From Bacillus sp. REN10 (GTDB taxonomy: Bacteria; Bacillota; Bacilli; Bacillales; Domibacillaceae): 64,000 bases of DNA. A program made the translations under genes and the position numbers. The notes under the pieces are model-generated. The model was not told the origin of the DNA. It was given only the letters and a program-made list of their open reading frames with translations, and ran no database searches. The DNA lies in assembly GCF_016820555.1 (NCBI RefSeq), contig NZ_JADHDW010000009.1:62001-126000 (forward strand), in the 5' to 3' direction. Below are positions 8,881 to 17,962 of the stretch, in pieces (the first letter of the stretch is position 1; each line of letters opens with the position of its first letter).

Positions 8881-9021
8881 TTACCAAACAATTTGTTCTA
8901 CACTTCTTATTATAGCTCATCTTTATTAACAGCTCTATTAACTATCAAGAATTCATCTATTCTGTGGCAAATTGGTTCATTTGCAAATACAGTAAAACAA
9001 GCCCTGGACGCCTATGAATAT

Positions 9022-9609
9022 TCACTCCTTATTCTCCATCCGCTTCCCTTCTCTAAACACCTTCGCGCTTCTTACATACTCGACGTCCTTGACGCCAAGG
9101 CGGGCGTTGATGACGCGGGCGATGGCGAAGAAGTAATCGGATAAACGGTTTAAGTATTGCAAGGTAACTAGATGGATATCTGGTTCGACTTTCATTAAGC
9201 TGACGACTTGGCGTTCCGCGCGACGCACGACGGTTCTAGCAACGTGAATGATGCTCGCTGCTTTGGAACCGCCTGGTAAAATGAAGCGCTCTAGTGCGGG
9301 GGCTTCTTGAATGTATTGGTCGATTTTCTTTTCTAGTTCTTCCACAGCCTCGGCTTGGAGCTTCCATCCTCTTGCTCCTGAAACTGTCGCTAAGTCGCCT
9401 CCGCAGTCAAACAGCTCGTGCTGGATCGTTTCAAGATCTTCTAAAATGTCCTTAAATAGTTCAGGATCTAGTTCTGTCATCGCTTGACCGACGAAGCAGT
9501 TCGTTTCATCGACTGTTCCGTAAGCTTCTACTCGTAAATCATCTTTATCCACTCGTCCGCCAATGATGCTTGTTTTTCCTTTATCTCCAGTTCGCGTATA
9601 TAGTCTCAT
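9022..9609 (-). CDS. pduO: Cob(I)alamin adenosyltransferase, PduO type
   Basis: A 195-aa cytosolic enzyme that transfers the 5'-deoxyadenosyl group of ATP to cob(I)alamin or to salvaged corrinoids. It shows the N-terminal ATP-binding motif YTRTGDKGKTSIIGG and the helical core motif VARTVVRRAERQV, both diagnostic of the PduO rather than the CobA family, and has the usual length. The start follows AGGAGGAATAATAA. It is the last gene of the B12-riboswitch operon, three bases after the cobU-like gene, and its place there fits a role in adenosylating imported corrinoids before nucleotide-loop assembly. Confidence 0.95.
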   Translation of the reverse strand: MRLYTRTGDKGKTSIIGGRVDKDDLRVEAYGTVDETNCFVGQAMTELDPELFKDILEDLETIQHELFDCGGDLATVSGARGWKLQAEAVEELEKKIDQYIQEAPALERFILPGGSKAASIIHVARTVVRRAERQVVSLMKVEPDIHLVTLQYLNRLSDYFFAIARVINARLGVKDVEYVRSAKVFREGKRMENKE

Positions 9610-9612
9610 TTA

Positions 9613-10050
9613 TTATTCCTCCTGTTTTTTCAAAATTTGCGGGATGCCATATGAAATAGCAGTTACTTGTTCCGCTTGTTTCGCCACTTCTTGAAAACAC
9701 CAGCCGACAGCATCACGCCACATTCGGTTTATTGCCTCGATCGGGACAATGCCTTTTGTAATATCCGAACCGATTAACACAAGCTTTCGGCCAGGCTCTT
9801 CTTTCTCCCACTCCAGCCAGTTTTGCATATCTTGTATCCATTGCTTCCTTGCTTGCTGGGCATCTTTCGTTTGTTCAACGAGCCGCTTAATATAGCCTTC
9901 GATTCCTTCAAGCACGGTGAAATTTTCCGTCCATTCTGGTTGTTGTTTTTGATAAAATGATACCCACTGATGCGGATTCGCTTGCAGCTCGTATGTTTCG
10001 ATTACCCATTGCTTTTTTCCATTGAAGGCACCGCCTGTAATGAAATGCAT
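9613..10050 (-). CDS. Short CobU-like protein (second copy in the operon)
   Basis: A 145-aa protein related to adenosylcobinamide kinase/guanylyltransferase. It has a P-loop-like start (ITGGAFNGKKQW) and a C-terminal half that keeps the CobU signature around KGIVPIEAINR, MWRDAVGW and GIPQILK, but it lacks about 40 residues of the normal central part including the VDCLT segment. The other operon CobU (12873-13457) has the opposite pattern. It may be a divided-function partner or a degenerating paralogue. The start follows AAGGAGGGGTGAGCG and overlaps the end of cobC by 49 bases. Confidence 0.75.
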   Translation of the reverse strand: MHFITGGAFNGKKQWVIETYELQANPHQWVSFYQKQQPEWTENFTVLEGIEGYIKRLVEQTKDAQQARKQWIQDMQNWLEWEKEEPGRKLVLIGSDITKGIVPIEAINRMWRDAVGWCFQEVAKQAEQVTAISYGIPQILKKQEE

Positions 10051-10628
10051 CGCTCACCCCTCCTTAATGCAGAAAGAGAGGCAGTCAGCTCATAGCCGCG
10101 ACCGTTGTCTGCTTTCCATTCCCAAAACTGCTTTTCTTCTGGAGCGAACTCCGTTAATAAATGGCGGATGACACCGCCGTGAGTGACAATTGCTCCGCGT
10201 TTCAGTTCATGTTGTTCCATTACATCGATCCATTTGTTCCAGGCGGAGAGAATGCGACTGCCAAACTCATGAAAATACTCTCCTTCCGGCAAAAAGCTTG
10301 TAAACGGATCATTCACCCAAGCCGTGTATTCCTCTAAATGTTCAAGCTCTTGATGCCGTTTTCCTTCTAATATTCCGAAGTTCATTTCCCGAAACTCCGA
10401 CCAAAGGTCAACCTCTGCTTTCGGAAACAGAATACTTGCTGTATCGACACAGCGCTGCAGGTCGCTGGCAATGACCTTTTCATACTGGGGAATAAGCGAC
10501 TGAATTGTATGCAAATCATGTATTCCCCGTTCACTTAACATCGAGTTCGTCCAGCCGCTGAACGCTTTTCGTTCATTGTCTGTCGTTATCCCATGCCGAT
10601 AGAGACCAATAACCACAACGTCATCCAT
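10002..10628 (-). CDS. cobC: Alpha-ribazole phosphatase-type histidine phosphatase
   Basis: A 208-aa member of the phosphoglycerate-mutase/histidine-phosphatase superfamily. The phosphohistidine motif is LYRHGIT near residue 10, and the other catalytic residues appear in SDLQRCVDTA, EFREMNFGILEG and IVTHGGVIRH. In B12 operons this family removes phosphate from alpha-ribazole-5'-phosphate or adenosylcobalamin-5'-phosphate in the last step of the lower-ligand pathway. The operon position between cobS and the cobU-like gene supports that over a generic phosphatase. It overlaps cobS by 43 bases and the next gene by 49. Confidence 0.9.
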   Translation of the reverse strand: MDDVVVIGLYRHGITTDNERKAFSGWTNSMLSERGIHDLHTIQSLIPQYEKVIASDLQRCVDTASILFPKAEVDLWSEFREMNFGILEGKRHQELEHLEEYTAWVNDPFTSFLPEGEYFHEFGSRILSAWNKWIDVMEQHELKRGAIVTHGGVIRHLLTEFAPEEKQFWEWKADNGRGYELTASLSALRRGERCISLQAVPSMEKSNG

Positions 10629-11383
10629 AATGCTGTTTCCACTCCTTCCAAGCTGGCCCCGAGCACATCCCCGGTAATCCCGCCAAAATGCTTCATTGTG
10701 CCGCGCCGCGCAAAGGCGAAGAATAAACCTGTCACGATCAAAAAAATAAGAAATAAAGCAAGATCACCGCCGAACCAAATGACAATCGCACTAATAACAG
10801 TAAGCCATACGCTGTAACGAAGTCCAATAGTTGCATCCTTTCCTTGCTGAAAATAATAAGCAAGCCCTTCTTTTTTAGCCGGCGGCACACCATTTAGTAA
10901 TAATCCCATCGTCATTTGGCTATAAAATGGGATGAAGGCGACGAACCAAGCAAGCTCACTACGACCAGCTGCGATGATTTCATAAAAGAAAAGAAAGCGA
11001 GCAGCGAGCAGCACAATGAGTGAAAGCACCCCAAAAGCGCCGACTCTGGAATCCTTTAATATTTCGAGCCGCCGCTCACGATCTCGATACGAGAAAAAGG
11101 CGTCGCTCGTGTCAATCCAACCATCTAAATGCAAGGCTCCTGTCCAAACGATCGGCAACAGCCAAAACAGAAAAGCATTACCTAAGGTAGAAAGCGGTGA
11201 CCATTCAATGAGTACAAAAAAAACACTAGCATACAGCAATCCCCTTATTAAACCGAACAAGGGAAACATCCGCAATACTGCTCGCAAATGTACAGCATCC
11301 ATCGGCAGCGCCCGGTGGATTGGAACAATCGTGAAAAATTGAAAGCTTAATAATAATCCATTAATATAAGTTTTCCACTTCAT
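10586..11383 (-). CDS. cobS: Adenosylcobinamide-GDP ribazoletransferase (cobalamin synthase)
   Basis: A 265-aa integral membrane enzyme that joins adenosylcobinamide-GDP with alpha-ribazole(-phosphate) to give adenosylcobalamin(-phosphate). The active-site region GALHLDGWIDTSDAF followed by RERRLEILKDSRVGAFG at about residues 80-118 is the CobS signature with its metal-binding aspartates. Five or more hydrophobic segments follow. The start overlaps the cobQ stop by four bases (ATGA-type coupling), and the gene sits in the B12 operon. Confidence 0.95.
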   Translation of the reverse strand: MKWKTYINGLLLSFQFFTIVPIHRALPMDAVHLRAVLRMFPLFGLIRGLLYASVFFVLIEWSPLSTLGNAFLFWLLPIVWTGALHLDGWIDTSDAFFSYRDRERRLEILKDSRVGAFGVLSLIVLLAARFLFFYEIIAAGRSELAWFVAFIPFYSQMTMGLLLNGVPPAKKEGLAYYFQQGKDATIGLRYSVWLTVISAIVIWFGGDLALFLIFLIVTGLFFAFARRGTMKHFGGITGDVLGASLEGVETALWMTLWLLVSIGMG

Positions 11384-12876
11384 TGCCGTTTTTCCTTTTC
11401 ATCTGAATCAATAATTGCTGTAAAGGCGACCCAATCGAGGTGCTTCTCTAAATGATCCGCTAGCTGATCAAAAGCTTGCTGCTTTTCTTTCATAATATTC
11501 AACTCTCGAAGCGGCAGATCTTTTTTTCGGCGTAAACGGTTCAGCCACTCAGAACGCCACGCATCGTTATGAAAGACGTGATGCATATAAGTACCGATAA
11601 TATGTCCATCCTTAGAGCAATATCCTTCCTCGCTGCCGTCTTCTCTTATAATAAATGGCGCGGAATCATCTATTACCGTTTGGCCGATATGAATTTCATA
11701 GCCGTTCACCTCAATCATTGGGAGCATCGCTACTTTCCCTTGCATACGGACCGTTGTTTTTTCATTAAAAAAGGTCGTCTTTCCTGGAATTAATCCAAGC
11801 CCAGCTTCTGCATAGTCCTTCACGCCAGCGTCATACCCATCCGGATCATTTAGTTGCTCACAAAGCATTTGATAGCCGCCGCATAAGCCAGCAACCGTCC
11901 CTCCTGCCTGCACAAATTGAATGATGCGATCCGCTAATCCGTTCTCTTTTAAAAACTGCAAATCATGCAGCGTGCTTTTCGTTCCGGGTAGCACCACTGC
12001 ATCCGGTTCACCAAATGCTTCAAGTGAATCGACCCAGCGAACGCTCGTATCTTCTTCAAGTAAGAATGGTTCCATATCACTATAGTTCGATACGTAAGGC
12101 AGTTTAATCGCTACAATATCCAGCTCTTTTTGTGTTTGTGAAGAAAAGCGAGCTGACAGTGATAGTGAATCTTCTCCTTCAAGCTGATGATTAGGCAAGT
12201 ACGGCAACACAGCCAGCACCGGGAGACCGGTCCGTTCCTCCAGCCATTTCTTTCCTTCTGCAAACAAATCTGGATTGCCGTGAAATTTATTAATGATCAA
12301 CCCTTTCACCCGCTGTTTTTCATGTGGCTCTAGTAGTTCTAGCGTCCCAACAACGCTAGCAAACAACCCTCCTCGATTAATATCGGCAATTAAAATGACG
12401 GGAACATCCGCCATTTCCGCTACTTTCATATTGACGACTTCCCGCTTCTTCAAATTCATTTCCACTGGGCTACCCGCACCTTCAATGACAAGAAAGTCAG
12501 CCAGTCCCTTCAATTCATCGAGTGATTGCTCAATCACTTGCAGTGCTGTTTCATAATAGTGTTCACGGTAAGCCATGCCAGCTATCGTCTGTTGCCGCTC
12601 GCCTCGCAAAACAAGTTCGGAACGGCCAGAGCCGGATGGTTTTAATAAAATCGGATTCATAACCGGAATCGCTTCGAGCCTGCAAGCTTCGGCCTGCAAC
12701 CCTTGAGCGCGGCCGATTTCTTTCCCTGAGGCCGTCACATAGGAATTATTTGAGACATTTTGAGATTTAAATGGAGCTGGCTTAAAGCCTTTTTTCCAAA
12801 GTAACCGGCAAAGAGCGGTAGCGATTAAGCTTTTTCCAACATCGGAAGCCGTCCCCTGAAGCATGACGCCTTTCAT
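11380..12876 (-). CDS. cobQ: Adenosylcobyric acid synthase (glutamine-hydrolysing)
   Basis: A 498-aa cytosolic amidotransferase that amidates the b, d, e and g side chains of adenosylcobyrinic acid a,c-diamide. The N-terminal half is a DTBS-like P-loop domain (MLQGTASDVGKSL) and the C-terminal half a class-I glutamine amidotransferase with the nucleophile in VAGLCGGYQML and a conserved histidine in GTYMHHVF. The length is normal. It is the only gene of the operon needed upstream of cobyric acid, and no corrin-ring genes lie in the window. So either the ring genes are elsewhere or it serves salvage of incompletely amidated corrinoids. It overlaps cobU by four bases. Confidence 0.96.
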   Translation of the reverse strand: MKGVMLQGTASDVGKSLIATALCRLLWKKGFKPAPFKSQNVSNNSYVTASGKEIGRAQGLQAEACRLEAIPVMNPILLKPSGSGRSELVLRGERQQTIAGMAYREHYYETALQVIEQSLDELKGLADFLVIEGAGSPVEMNLKKREVVNMKVAEMADVPVILIADINRGGLFASVVGTLELLEPHEKQRVKGLIINKFHGNPDLFAEGKKWLEERTGLPVLAVLPYLPNHQLEGEDSLSLSARFSSQTQKELDIVAIKLPYVSNYSDMEPFLLEEDTSVRWVDSLEAFGEPDAVVLPGTKSTLHDLQFLKENGLADRIIQFVQAGGTVAGLCGGYQMLCEQLNDPDGYDAGVKDYAEAGLGLIPGKTTFFNEKTTVRMQGKVAMLPMIEVNGYEIHIGQTVIDDSAPFIIREDGSEEGYCSKDGHIIGTYMHHVFHNDAWRSEWLNRLRRKKDLPLRELNIMKEKQQAFDQLADHLEKHLDWVAFTAIIDSDEKEKRQ

Positions 12877-13457
12877 CGTTCATCCCCTCCTTTTAAAAGT
12901 AGCGGAAACCCATGTTCTACAACAATGGCTGTATCCGCTTCTGATACAAAGTACTGATGCAGCTCCCCTAATGTTTTCGCATAAAAGAAAACGAGCGGAG
13001 ATGAGAGCGGTTCAAAGACCAGTTCATTGGAAACGATGATTACCTCAGACGCCGCTTGCCTCAGACTGTTCACTTCTGCGATCACTCGCTGTTTGATCTT
13101 TGTATGAAAGACAGGTTGCTCCCATTCCGCTTCATCATGACTACTTGAAAACCATTCATTCGTCACTAAAGTGGTTAAACAATCAACCAAGATCACATCG
13201 TTAGCGTTGAACCGATCGGATAATTGATCTAATTGGGTTGGCTGTTCCCAAGTCGTCCAAGCGATATCCGCTTGTTGCCGCTGCTTTTGATGAAGCCTCA
13301 CACGCTGAGCCATTTCCTCATCTGTCACTGTTCCGCAAGCAATATAATGAAGTCTGCCTCCTAGCCGTTTGGCCGTCTTCACTGCTTGCTCTTCTGCAAG
13401 ACGGCTTTTTCCGCTGCGAACACCGCCGATAATAAGGGTTAACTTTGCTTTTTCCAT
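12873..13457 (-). CDS. cobU: Adenosylcobinamide kinase/guanylyltransferase
   Basis: A 194-aa cytosolic P-loop enzyme that phosphorylates adenosylcobinamide and then transfers GMP from GTP. The P-loop IIGGVRSGKSRLAEEQA and the segment VILVDCLTTLVTNEW are canonical. The C-terminal part is unusual: where CobU normally has NEVGxGIVP and an RD-x-x-G motif this protein has SNELVFEPLSSPL and no RD pair, while the short second CobU-like protein in the same operon has those motifs. The start overlaps the end of cobD by 19 bases. Confidence 0.9.
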   Translation of the reverse strand: MEKAKLTLIIGGVRSGKSRLAEEQAVKTAKRLGGRLHYIACGTVTDEEMAQRVRLHQKQRQQADIAWTTWEQPTQLDQLSDRFNANDVILVDCLTTLVTNEWFSSSHDEAEWEQPVFHTKIKQRVIAEVNSLRQAASEVIIVSNELVFEPLSSPLVFFYAKTLGELHQYFVSEADTAIVVEHGFPLLLKGGDER

Positions 13458-14497
13458 GCTAGAAGCGCCTCTTTCAGTTGATCATTTTCTTCCTTTGTTT
13501 TCACAGCTACCCGAAGCCATCGGCCGTTTAAGGTCGGATAATTGTATGTATGGCGTAGCACCAGCCCTGTTTTCATTAAAAAGTCAAGCAAAAGCCGCTG
13601 ATCGGATTGTGTTGGGTCACGAAACAAATAGAAGTTAACGATCGAACGAGTAAAGCAGAAGCCCTCTTTCTCTAAAAATTCAAACATCTGTTCACGCTCT
13701 GCTTGAATGCGCTGGCGCGTGTTTTCGACAAATGTTTGATCAACTAACACTGTTTCCGCGGCAAGCAAAGCTAAGGCATTCACATTCCACTGCGGCCGGA
13801 AGCGAGCCAGCTTGTGGATTACTTCATTTGAAGAAAGGGCATAACCGACTCGCAGCCCTGCGATCGCATACATTTTTGTCAAAGATCGCAAAATGATAAG
13901 CTGTGGATAGTGTTGCAAATAAGGAGCAAATGTAAAGGACCCAGCAAAGTCATAAAAAGCTTCATCCACAATCACCAAGCATGAGCTTTCCTTTAAGCTG
14001 TCTAAAAGGTACAGAAGTTTCTCTTTCGGAAAAGCTAAGCCCGTCGGATTATTCGGTGTGCAAATAAATAAAGCGGATAGTTCTGTTGCCGCTGCAATCA
14101 TTCGTTCCACTTCGTCCTCAAAACGAAGAAACTCCAAGTGGCATTGATACGTCCGGCAAACTGTTTCATACTCAGAAAATGCCGGCTGCACGATTCCTAC
14201 ACGTTTCCCTTGCAAATGCTGACCAATGAATTGAATCACTTCTGCCGCTCCATTTCCAAGAAGCACTTGATCAGTGGTGACATCATTTTGAGATGCCAGC
14301 AACTGCGTCAACGATCGCCCTTCTGGATCGGGATAATCAACAACGGCTGAAAGCCACTCGCTCCATTTTGCTTTTATCGATGGTGGAGGCCCATACGGAT
14401 TTGTATTGACGCTAAAATCAATGATGCGAGCAGGCCGAGCTAGATTCATTTTTTCATATAAATAAGCCGGATTCGCCCCATGTGCGGGCAAGTTCAT
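13439..14497 (-). CDS. cobD: L-threonine-O-3-phosphate decarboxylase
   Basis: A 352-aa PLP enzyme of the aspartate-aminotransferase fold that makes (R)-1-aminopropan-2-ol phosphate, the linker attached by CbiB. Visible PLP features: DFSVNTNPYGPP at the substrate site, FICTPNNPTG, VDEAFYDF, and the Schiff-base lysine in SLTKMYAIAGLRVGY. HisC (histidinol-phosphate aminotransferase) is the closest other possibility, but position directly after cbiB in a B12 operon decides for CobD. ATG 14497 follows AGGAGGTCTGCTTT and lies 44 bases inside the end of cbiB. Confidence 0.93.
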   Translation of the reverse strand: MNLPAHGANPAYLYEKMNLARPARIIDFSVNTNPYGPPPSIKAKWSEWLSAVVDYPDPEGRSLTQLLASQNDVTTDQVLLGNGAAEVIQFIGQHLQGKRVGIVQPAFSEYETVCRTYQCHLEFLRFEDEVERMIAAATELSALFICTPNNPTGLAFPKEKLLYLLDSLKESSCLVIVDEAFYDFAGSFTFAPYLQHYPQLIILRSLTKMYAIAGLRVGYALSSNEVIHKLARFRPQWNVNALALLAAETVLVDQTFVENTRQRIQAEREQMFEFLEKEGFCFTRSIVNFYLFRDPTQSDQRLLLDFLMKTGLVLRHTYNYPTLNGRWLRVAVKTKEENDQLKEALLAWKKQS

Positions 14498-15434
14498 AAA
14501 GCAGACCTCCTATCCACAAAGTGAGTAAAAATAATAACGATGACCGCTGCATAATTTTGTTTGCGAGCAAAATGTGGGCTGCTTTCTTTTCGTGTAACGG
14601 TTCCCCCATTTTCGCCCGATGAGAGACTTGTCCTTTATATGTATTCATTCCGCCAAGCTCAATGCCTAGCTGGGCGGCCACTGCCGCTTCACACCAGCCG
14701 CTATTTGGGCTTGGATGTTTCTTCGCATCGCGGCGGACAATCGACCACACTTGCTTTTTGGAGTAGTCACTTTCTGGATAAGACCAGACCATCAGCCAGC
14801 CAGTTAGACGAGCAGGGAACCAGTTGACAATATCATCGAATTTAGCGGAAGCCCAACCGAATTCGCCGTAACGCTCATTTTGATAACCGACCATCGAATC
14901 ACACGTGTTCACAGCCCGGTACATCATCGCTCCCATGCCTCCCAAAAGAAAAGCCCAAAAAAGCGGAGCCGTTACGCCATCACTCGTGTTTTCCGCCACC
15001 GTCTCAATCGCGCCGCGCGTAATATCTGCTTCGTCTAAGTTGTCTGTATCACGGCCAACGATATAGGATAATTTGACTCGTGCTTCTTGTAAATCGCCTG
15101 CCTGAAGCGGTTCATAAACACTTGCTCCCGCTTCCTTTAAACTTCGGCAAGCAATCGTCGTAGAAATAATGATCGCTTCAATTAACACGCCAACGATCGG
15201 GTGAATGACATAGCTTAATGAAATCAGCAACAAGCTCAAGCCTCCAGTGACCAGTAGAACAGCTAGCAGCATCCATACACCTTTTTGCCTTCTTTGTATC
15301 CCCTTATTGAGCCGCTTTTCTAAAAACGCTATCAATGAACCGATCCAGCGAACCGGATGCGGCCATTGAGGAGGATCTCCAATCAAGCGGTCAATAATCA
15401 ACGCGAGCGTCATCGCCAATAAATGATAAAGCAA
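14454..15434 (-). CDS. cbiB: Adenosylcobinamide-phosphate synthase
   Basis: A 326-aa polytopic membrane protein that attaches the aminopropanol(-phosphate) linker to adenosylcobyric acid. Family hallmarks: DRLIGDPPQWPHPVRWIG at the N-terminus, YIVGRDTDNLDEADITRGAIET with TVAENTSDGVTAPLFW, and NSGWCEAAVAAQLGIELGG. The start is TTG 15434, directly after the stop of the btuD-cbiZ gene and eight bases after a very strong GGGGAGGGGGG, so translation is probably coupled. Confidence 0.95.
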   Translation of the reverse strand: MLYHLLAMTLALIIDRLIGDPPQWPHPVRWIGSLIAFLEKRLNKGIQRRQKGVWMLLAVLLVTGGLSLLLISLSYVIHPIVGVLIEAIIISTTIACRSLKEAGASVYEPLQAGDLQEARVKLSYIVGRDTDNLDEADITRGAIETVAENTSDGVTAPLFWAFLLGGMGAMMYRAVNTCDSMVGYQNERYGEFGWASAKFDDIVNWFPARLTGWLMVWSYPESDYSKKQVWSIVRRDAKKHPSPNSGWCEAAVAAQLGIELGGMNTYKGQVSHRAKMGEPLHEKKAAHILLANKIMQRSSLLFLLTLWIGGLLYELARTWGESGLFI

Positions 15435-16904
15435 TTATAATGCCCCCCTCCCCTGATTATTTTCAAGCGCTTGAATGGTTGCTTCATACACTGCTTTTCC
15501 AATCGCTTGGCCAATCGGTGTGATCGTTCCGGCAAAATCTTGCTTTACCCCGCGCTGGGTTGCTGCAATTAAGATGCTATCCGTTGATGTACCTGTAGCT
15601 AGTGTACCAGTGAGCGGATCTGTGACTCCTCGTTCCATTAGCGCTTTCACTTTCGCTTCTGTAGCCGTCATCACAGCTTGCACAAACGCTTCATCCGATA
15701 GATAAGCGTTGGCAAAGACCCATATATTAATTGTCCCAGGTTGCATCATCCGTTCATATTTGATCGCTCGTGACACGTCAACCGCATTGCCAACACCCGC
15801 AGTTACGACAGCCAGTACAGACATTTCCTCTTGTTCAATAAACTGATGTGCAGCGTATTGTAGATCCACCGCTGTCATCATACCGACTGTCTCATTCACA
15901 TCAAAATCATGAGCCTTCAGAAATTGCTTCATCTCTTCTTTAAAGTCATCATGGTTATAATCTTTATCCACATGACGATTCACAAAACTTCGATGCCAGC
16001 CCCAACCAGCTCCGATCACTCCTGCTGATAAAGTTTTTAATAAAATCGGTGAATCTAAGGCGATAAAGGCTTCATTTTGCCGAATGAGCGAGCTATCAAT
16101 TTCAACTGGCGTCTCATCTTCCTCAATTTTTAGCGGCATAATGCTCATTTGAGGTTTAGGTACTTCTGGATGCGGCCGTTTTTGCACAGCGGTTTCATAA
16201 ACGGAATGAATATGTTCTTCCTTTAACACTTCGCTTGGCGCACCTAATTTATGAATGCGTCCCGCCTTCATCATCAGCAAACGATCACAGTAAAGCGAGG
16301 CCAAGTTCAAATCATGAAAAATAGAAACCACCGTCAATCCTGTATCTCTAGTCATCTTTTTCAACAAATCGAGTAAATCTTTTTGAAACGAAAGGTCAAG
16401 ATGGTTTGTCGGTTCATCTAACAACAAAATTTCCGGGTCTTGCGCCAGTGCTTGCGCTAAATACACGCGCTGCCGCTCACCGCCAGATAACGCATCTAGA
16501 GGCGTATCGGCAAAATGCTTCGTTCCCGTTCCTTCCATTGCTCGCTGCACGGCCTCTTCATCTTCTTTCCTCCATACCGGAAACAGCCCGCTTTGATGAG
16601 CATAGCGTCCAAGAGAGACCGTTTCTTTTACCGTATACGCAAAGGGCAAAGAGGTGTCTTGCGGCAGCACCGCAATCACTTTCGCTAATTCTTTTGGAGA
16701 AAAATGACTCAGTTTTCTCCCTTGAATCGTGACTTCTCCCGCTTGGATCGGGACGACACCGCTCAGCATTTTCATTAAAGTTGTTTTGCCGCTGCCATTA
16801 GGGCCTAGTATCCCAAACAACTCCCCCTTTTGTACGGAAAAAGAAAGCTGTTGGACGATCGGTTTATGACCATAGCCACCAACAATGTGTTCTACACGAA
16901 TCAT
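15435..16904 (-). CDS. btuD: Corrinoid ABC transporter ATPase fused to CbiZ amidohydrolase
   Basis: A 489-aa fusion. Residues about 1-255 are an ABC ATPase of the BtuD/FecE class: Walker A GPNGSGKTT, signature LSGGERQRV, Walker B ILLLDEPTNHLD, and the switch histidine in SIFHDLN. Residues about 270-485 are a CbiZ domain (SAGVIGAGWGWHRSFVNRHV, VTAGVGNAVDVSRA, TGTSTDSILIAAT), the adenosylcobinamide amidohydrolase that cuts the linker of non-native corrinoids to give cobyric acid. The fusion couples import with remodelling; B. subtilis YvrA has, as I recall, a similar extension. It is followed without a gap by cbiB, which would rebuild the linker. Confidence 0.93.
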   Translation of the reverse strand: MIRVEHIVGGYGHKPIVQQLSFSVQKGELFGILGPNGSGKTTLMKMLSGVVPIQAGEVTIQGRKLSHFSPKELAKVIAVLPQDTSLPFAYTVKETVSLGRYAHQSGLFPVWRKEDEEAVQRAMEGTGTKHFADTPLDALSGGERQRVYLAQALAQDPEILLLDEPTNHLDLSFQKDLLDLLKKMTRDTGLTVVSIFHDLNLASLYCDRLLMMKAGRIHKLGAPSEVLKEEHIHSVYETAVQKRPHPEVPKPQMSIMPLKIEEDETPVEIDSSLIRQNEAFIALDSPILLKTLSAGVIGAGWGWHRSFVNRHVDKDYNHDDFKEEMKQFLKAHDFDVNETVGMMTAVDLQYAAHQFIEQEEMSVLAVVTAGVGNAVDVSRAIKYERMMQPGTINIWVFANAYLSDEAFVQAVMTATEAKVKALMERGVTDPLTGTLATGTSTDSILIAATQRGVKQDFAGTITPIGQAIGKAVYEATIQALENNQGRGAL

Positions 16905-17962
16905 GCTGCTCCCCTCCCTTTCCTTTGCTTACGAAGTAGAATTACGGCGAATACAGGTGCGCCAATCACTGAAGTAATGACACCGATCGGCAATTCTGTC
17001 GGCGAAATAATCGTTCGTGACACTAAATCTGTTAAAATTAAAAAGCCAGCGCCAATGAATATAGATAATGGCAGTAAATGGCGGTGATCCGGCCCCCACA
17101 CTAACCTGATCAAATGAGGAATAACGAGGCCAACAAAGCCGATCGTCCCTGAAACAGCCACCGCTGCTCCCGTTAAAATCGAACCGGCAACCAAAATGAG
17201 CAATTTTTTCTTTCGCACGTCCACACCTAAATGCTGCGCTTTCTCCTCGCCAAACGTCATCGCGTTTAATTCAGACGAATGGATGACTAACAACAGCGTC
17301 CCAATCAGGAAAAACGGGAAAATCAACTGAATATAATCCCATCCTCTCATCGAAACACTCCCGAGCAGCCAACCGATGATTTGACGTAGCTCCTCTCCTG
17401 TAAGCGCAATCATTAAGGAAATAATCGCCCCTAAAAAAGAACTGAAAATGATTCCTGTGAGAATAATCGTCTCTACTTTTAATGACCGTTCAATCGTTTG
17501 AGCAAATAAGAGAACGATAAAAATCGTCCCAATAGCGGCAAAAATGCTCACAATCGGCAAGGTGAATTGTTCAAACCAAGGAAGCTGAAGATTAAAAAAC
17601 AGTACCATCACTGCACCAGCCGATGCACCAGACGATACCCCTAACGTGTAAGGATCAGCGAGCGGATTGCGCAACAACCCTTGAAACGCCGCACCAGCGA
17701 CTGCCAAAGATGCACCAACTAATCCAGCTAGCAATACGCGCGGCAGGCGAATCTTCCAAACGACATTGTCAAAAGAAGGATCAATACCATTAATCGATGT
17801 GCCAAAAAAATGGTGGGATAATAAGAAGACGATATCCCGAATCGGAACGTGCATCGTTCCGATCGAGATACCGGCTAATACCGCTATGATAAAAAAAACA
17901 ACAGACATCAAATAAGCGGAAATTTTACTTCTTAAAAACATCCGGATAAACCGCTTCAGCAA
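16901..17962 (-). CDS. btuC: Corrinoid ABC transporter permease (FecCD family)
   Basis: A membrane permease of about 346-353 aa with nine to ten hydrophobic segments and FecCD motifs (GLLRNPLADPYTLGVSSGAS near residue 90, TIGFVGLVIPHLIRL, DLVSRTIISPTELPIG). It forms the channel for B12/cobinamide together with the ATPase and BtuF. The start is uncertain: TTG 17962 has AAGGA ten bases upstream, ATG 17941 lies seven codons later without a clear site. Either start overlaps the end of btuF. The stop overlaps the start of the ATPase gene by four bases. Confidence 0.93.
   Translation of the reverse strand: MLKRFIRMFLRSKISAYLMSVVFFIIAVLAGISIGTMHVPIRDIVFLLSHHFFGTSINGIDPSFDNVVWKIRLPRVLLAGLVGASLAVAGAAFQGLLRNPLADPYTLGVSSGASAGAVMVLFFNLQLPWFEQFTLPIVSIFAAIGTIFIVLLFAQTIERSLKVETIILTGIIFSSFLGAIISLMIALTGEELRQIIGWLLGSVSMRGWDYIQLIFPFFLIGTLLLVIHSSELNAMTFGEEKAQHLGVDVRKKKLLILVAGSILTGAAVAVSGTIGFVGLVIPHLIRLVWGPDHRHLLPLSIFIGAGFLILTDLVSRTIISPTELPIGVITSVIGAPVFAVILLRKQRKGRGAA

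Noticed and set aside
8893-9144. Rightward 83-codon frame overlapping pduO
   Set aside because: Its second half is antisense to the well-supported pduO gene and its sequence looks like a shadow frame.
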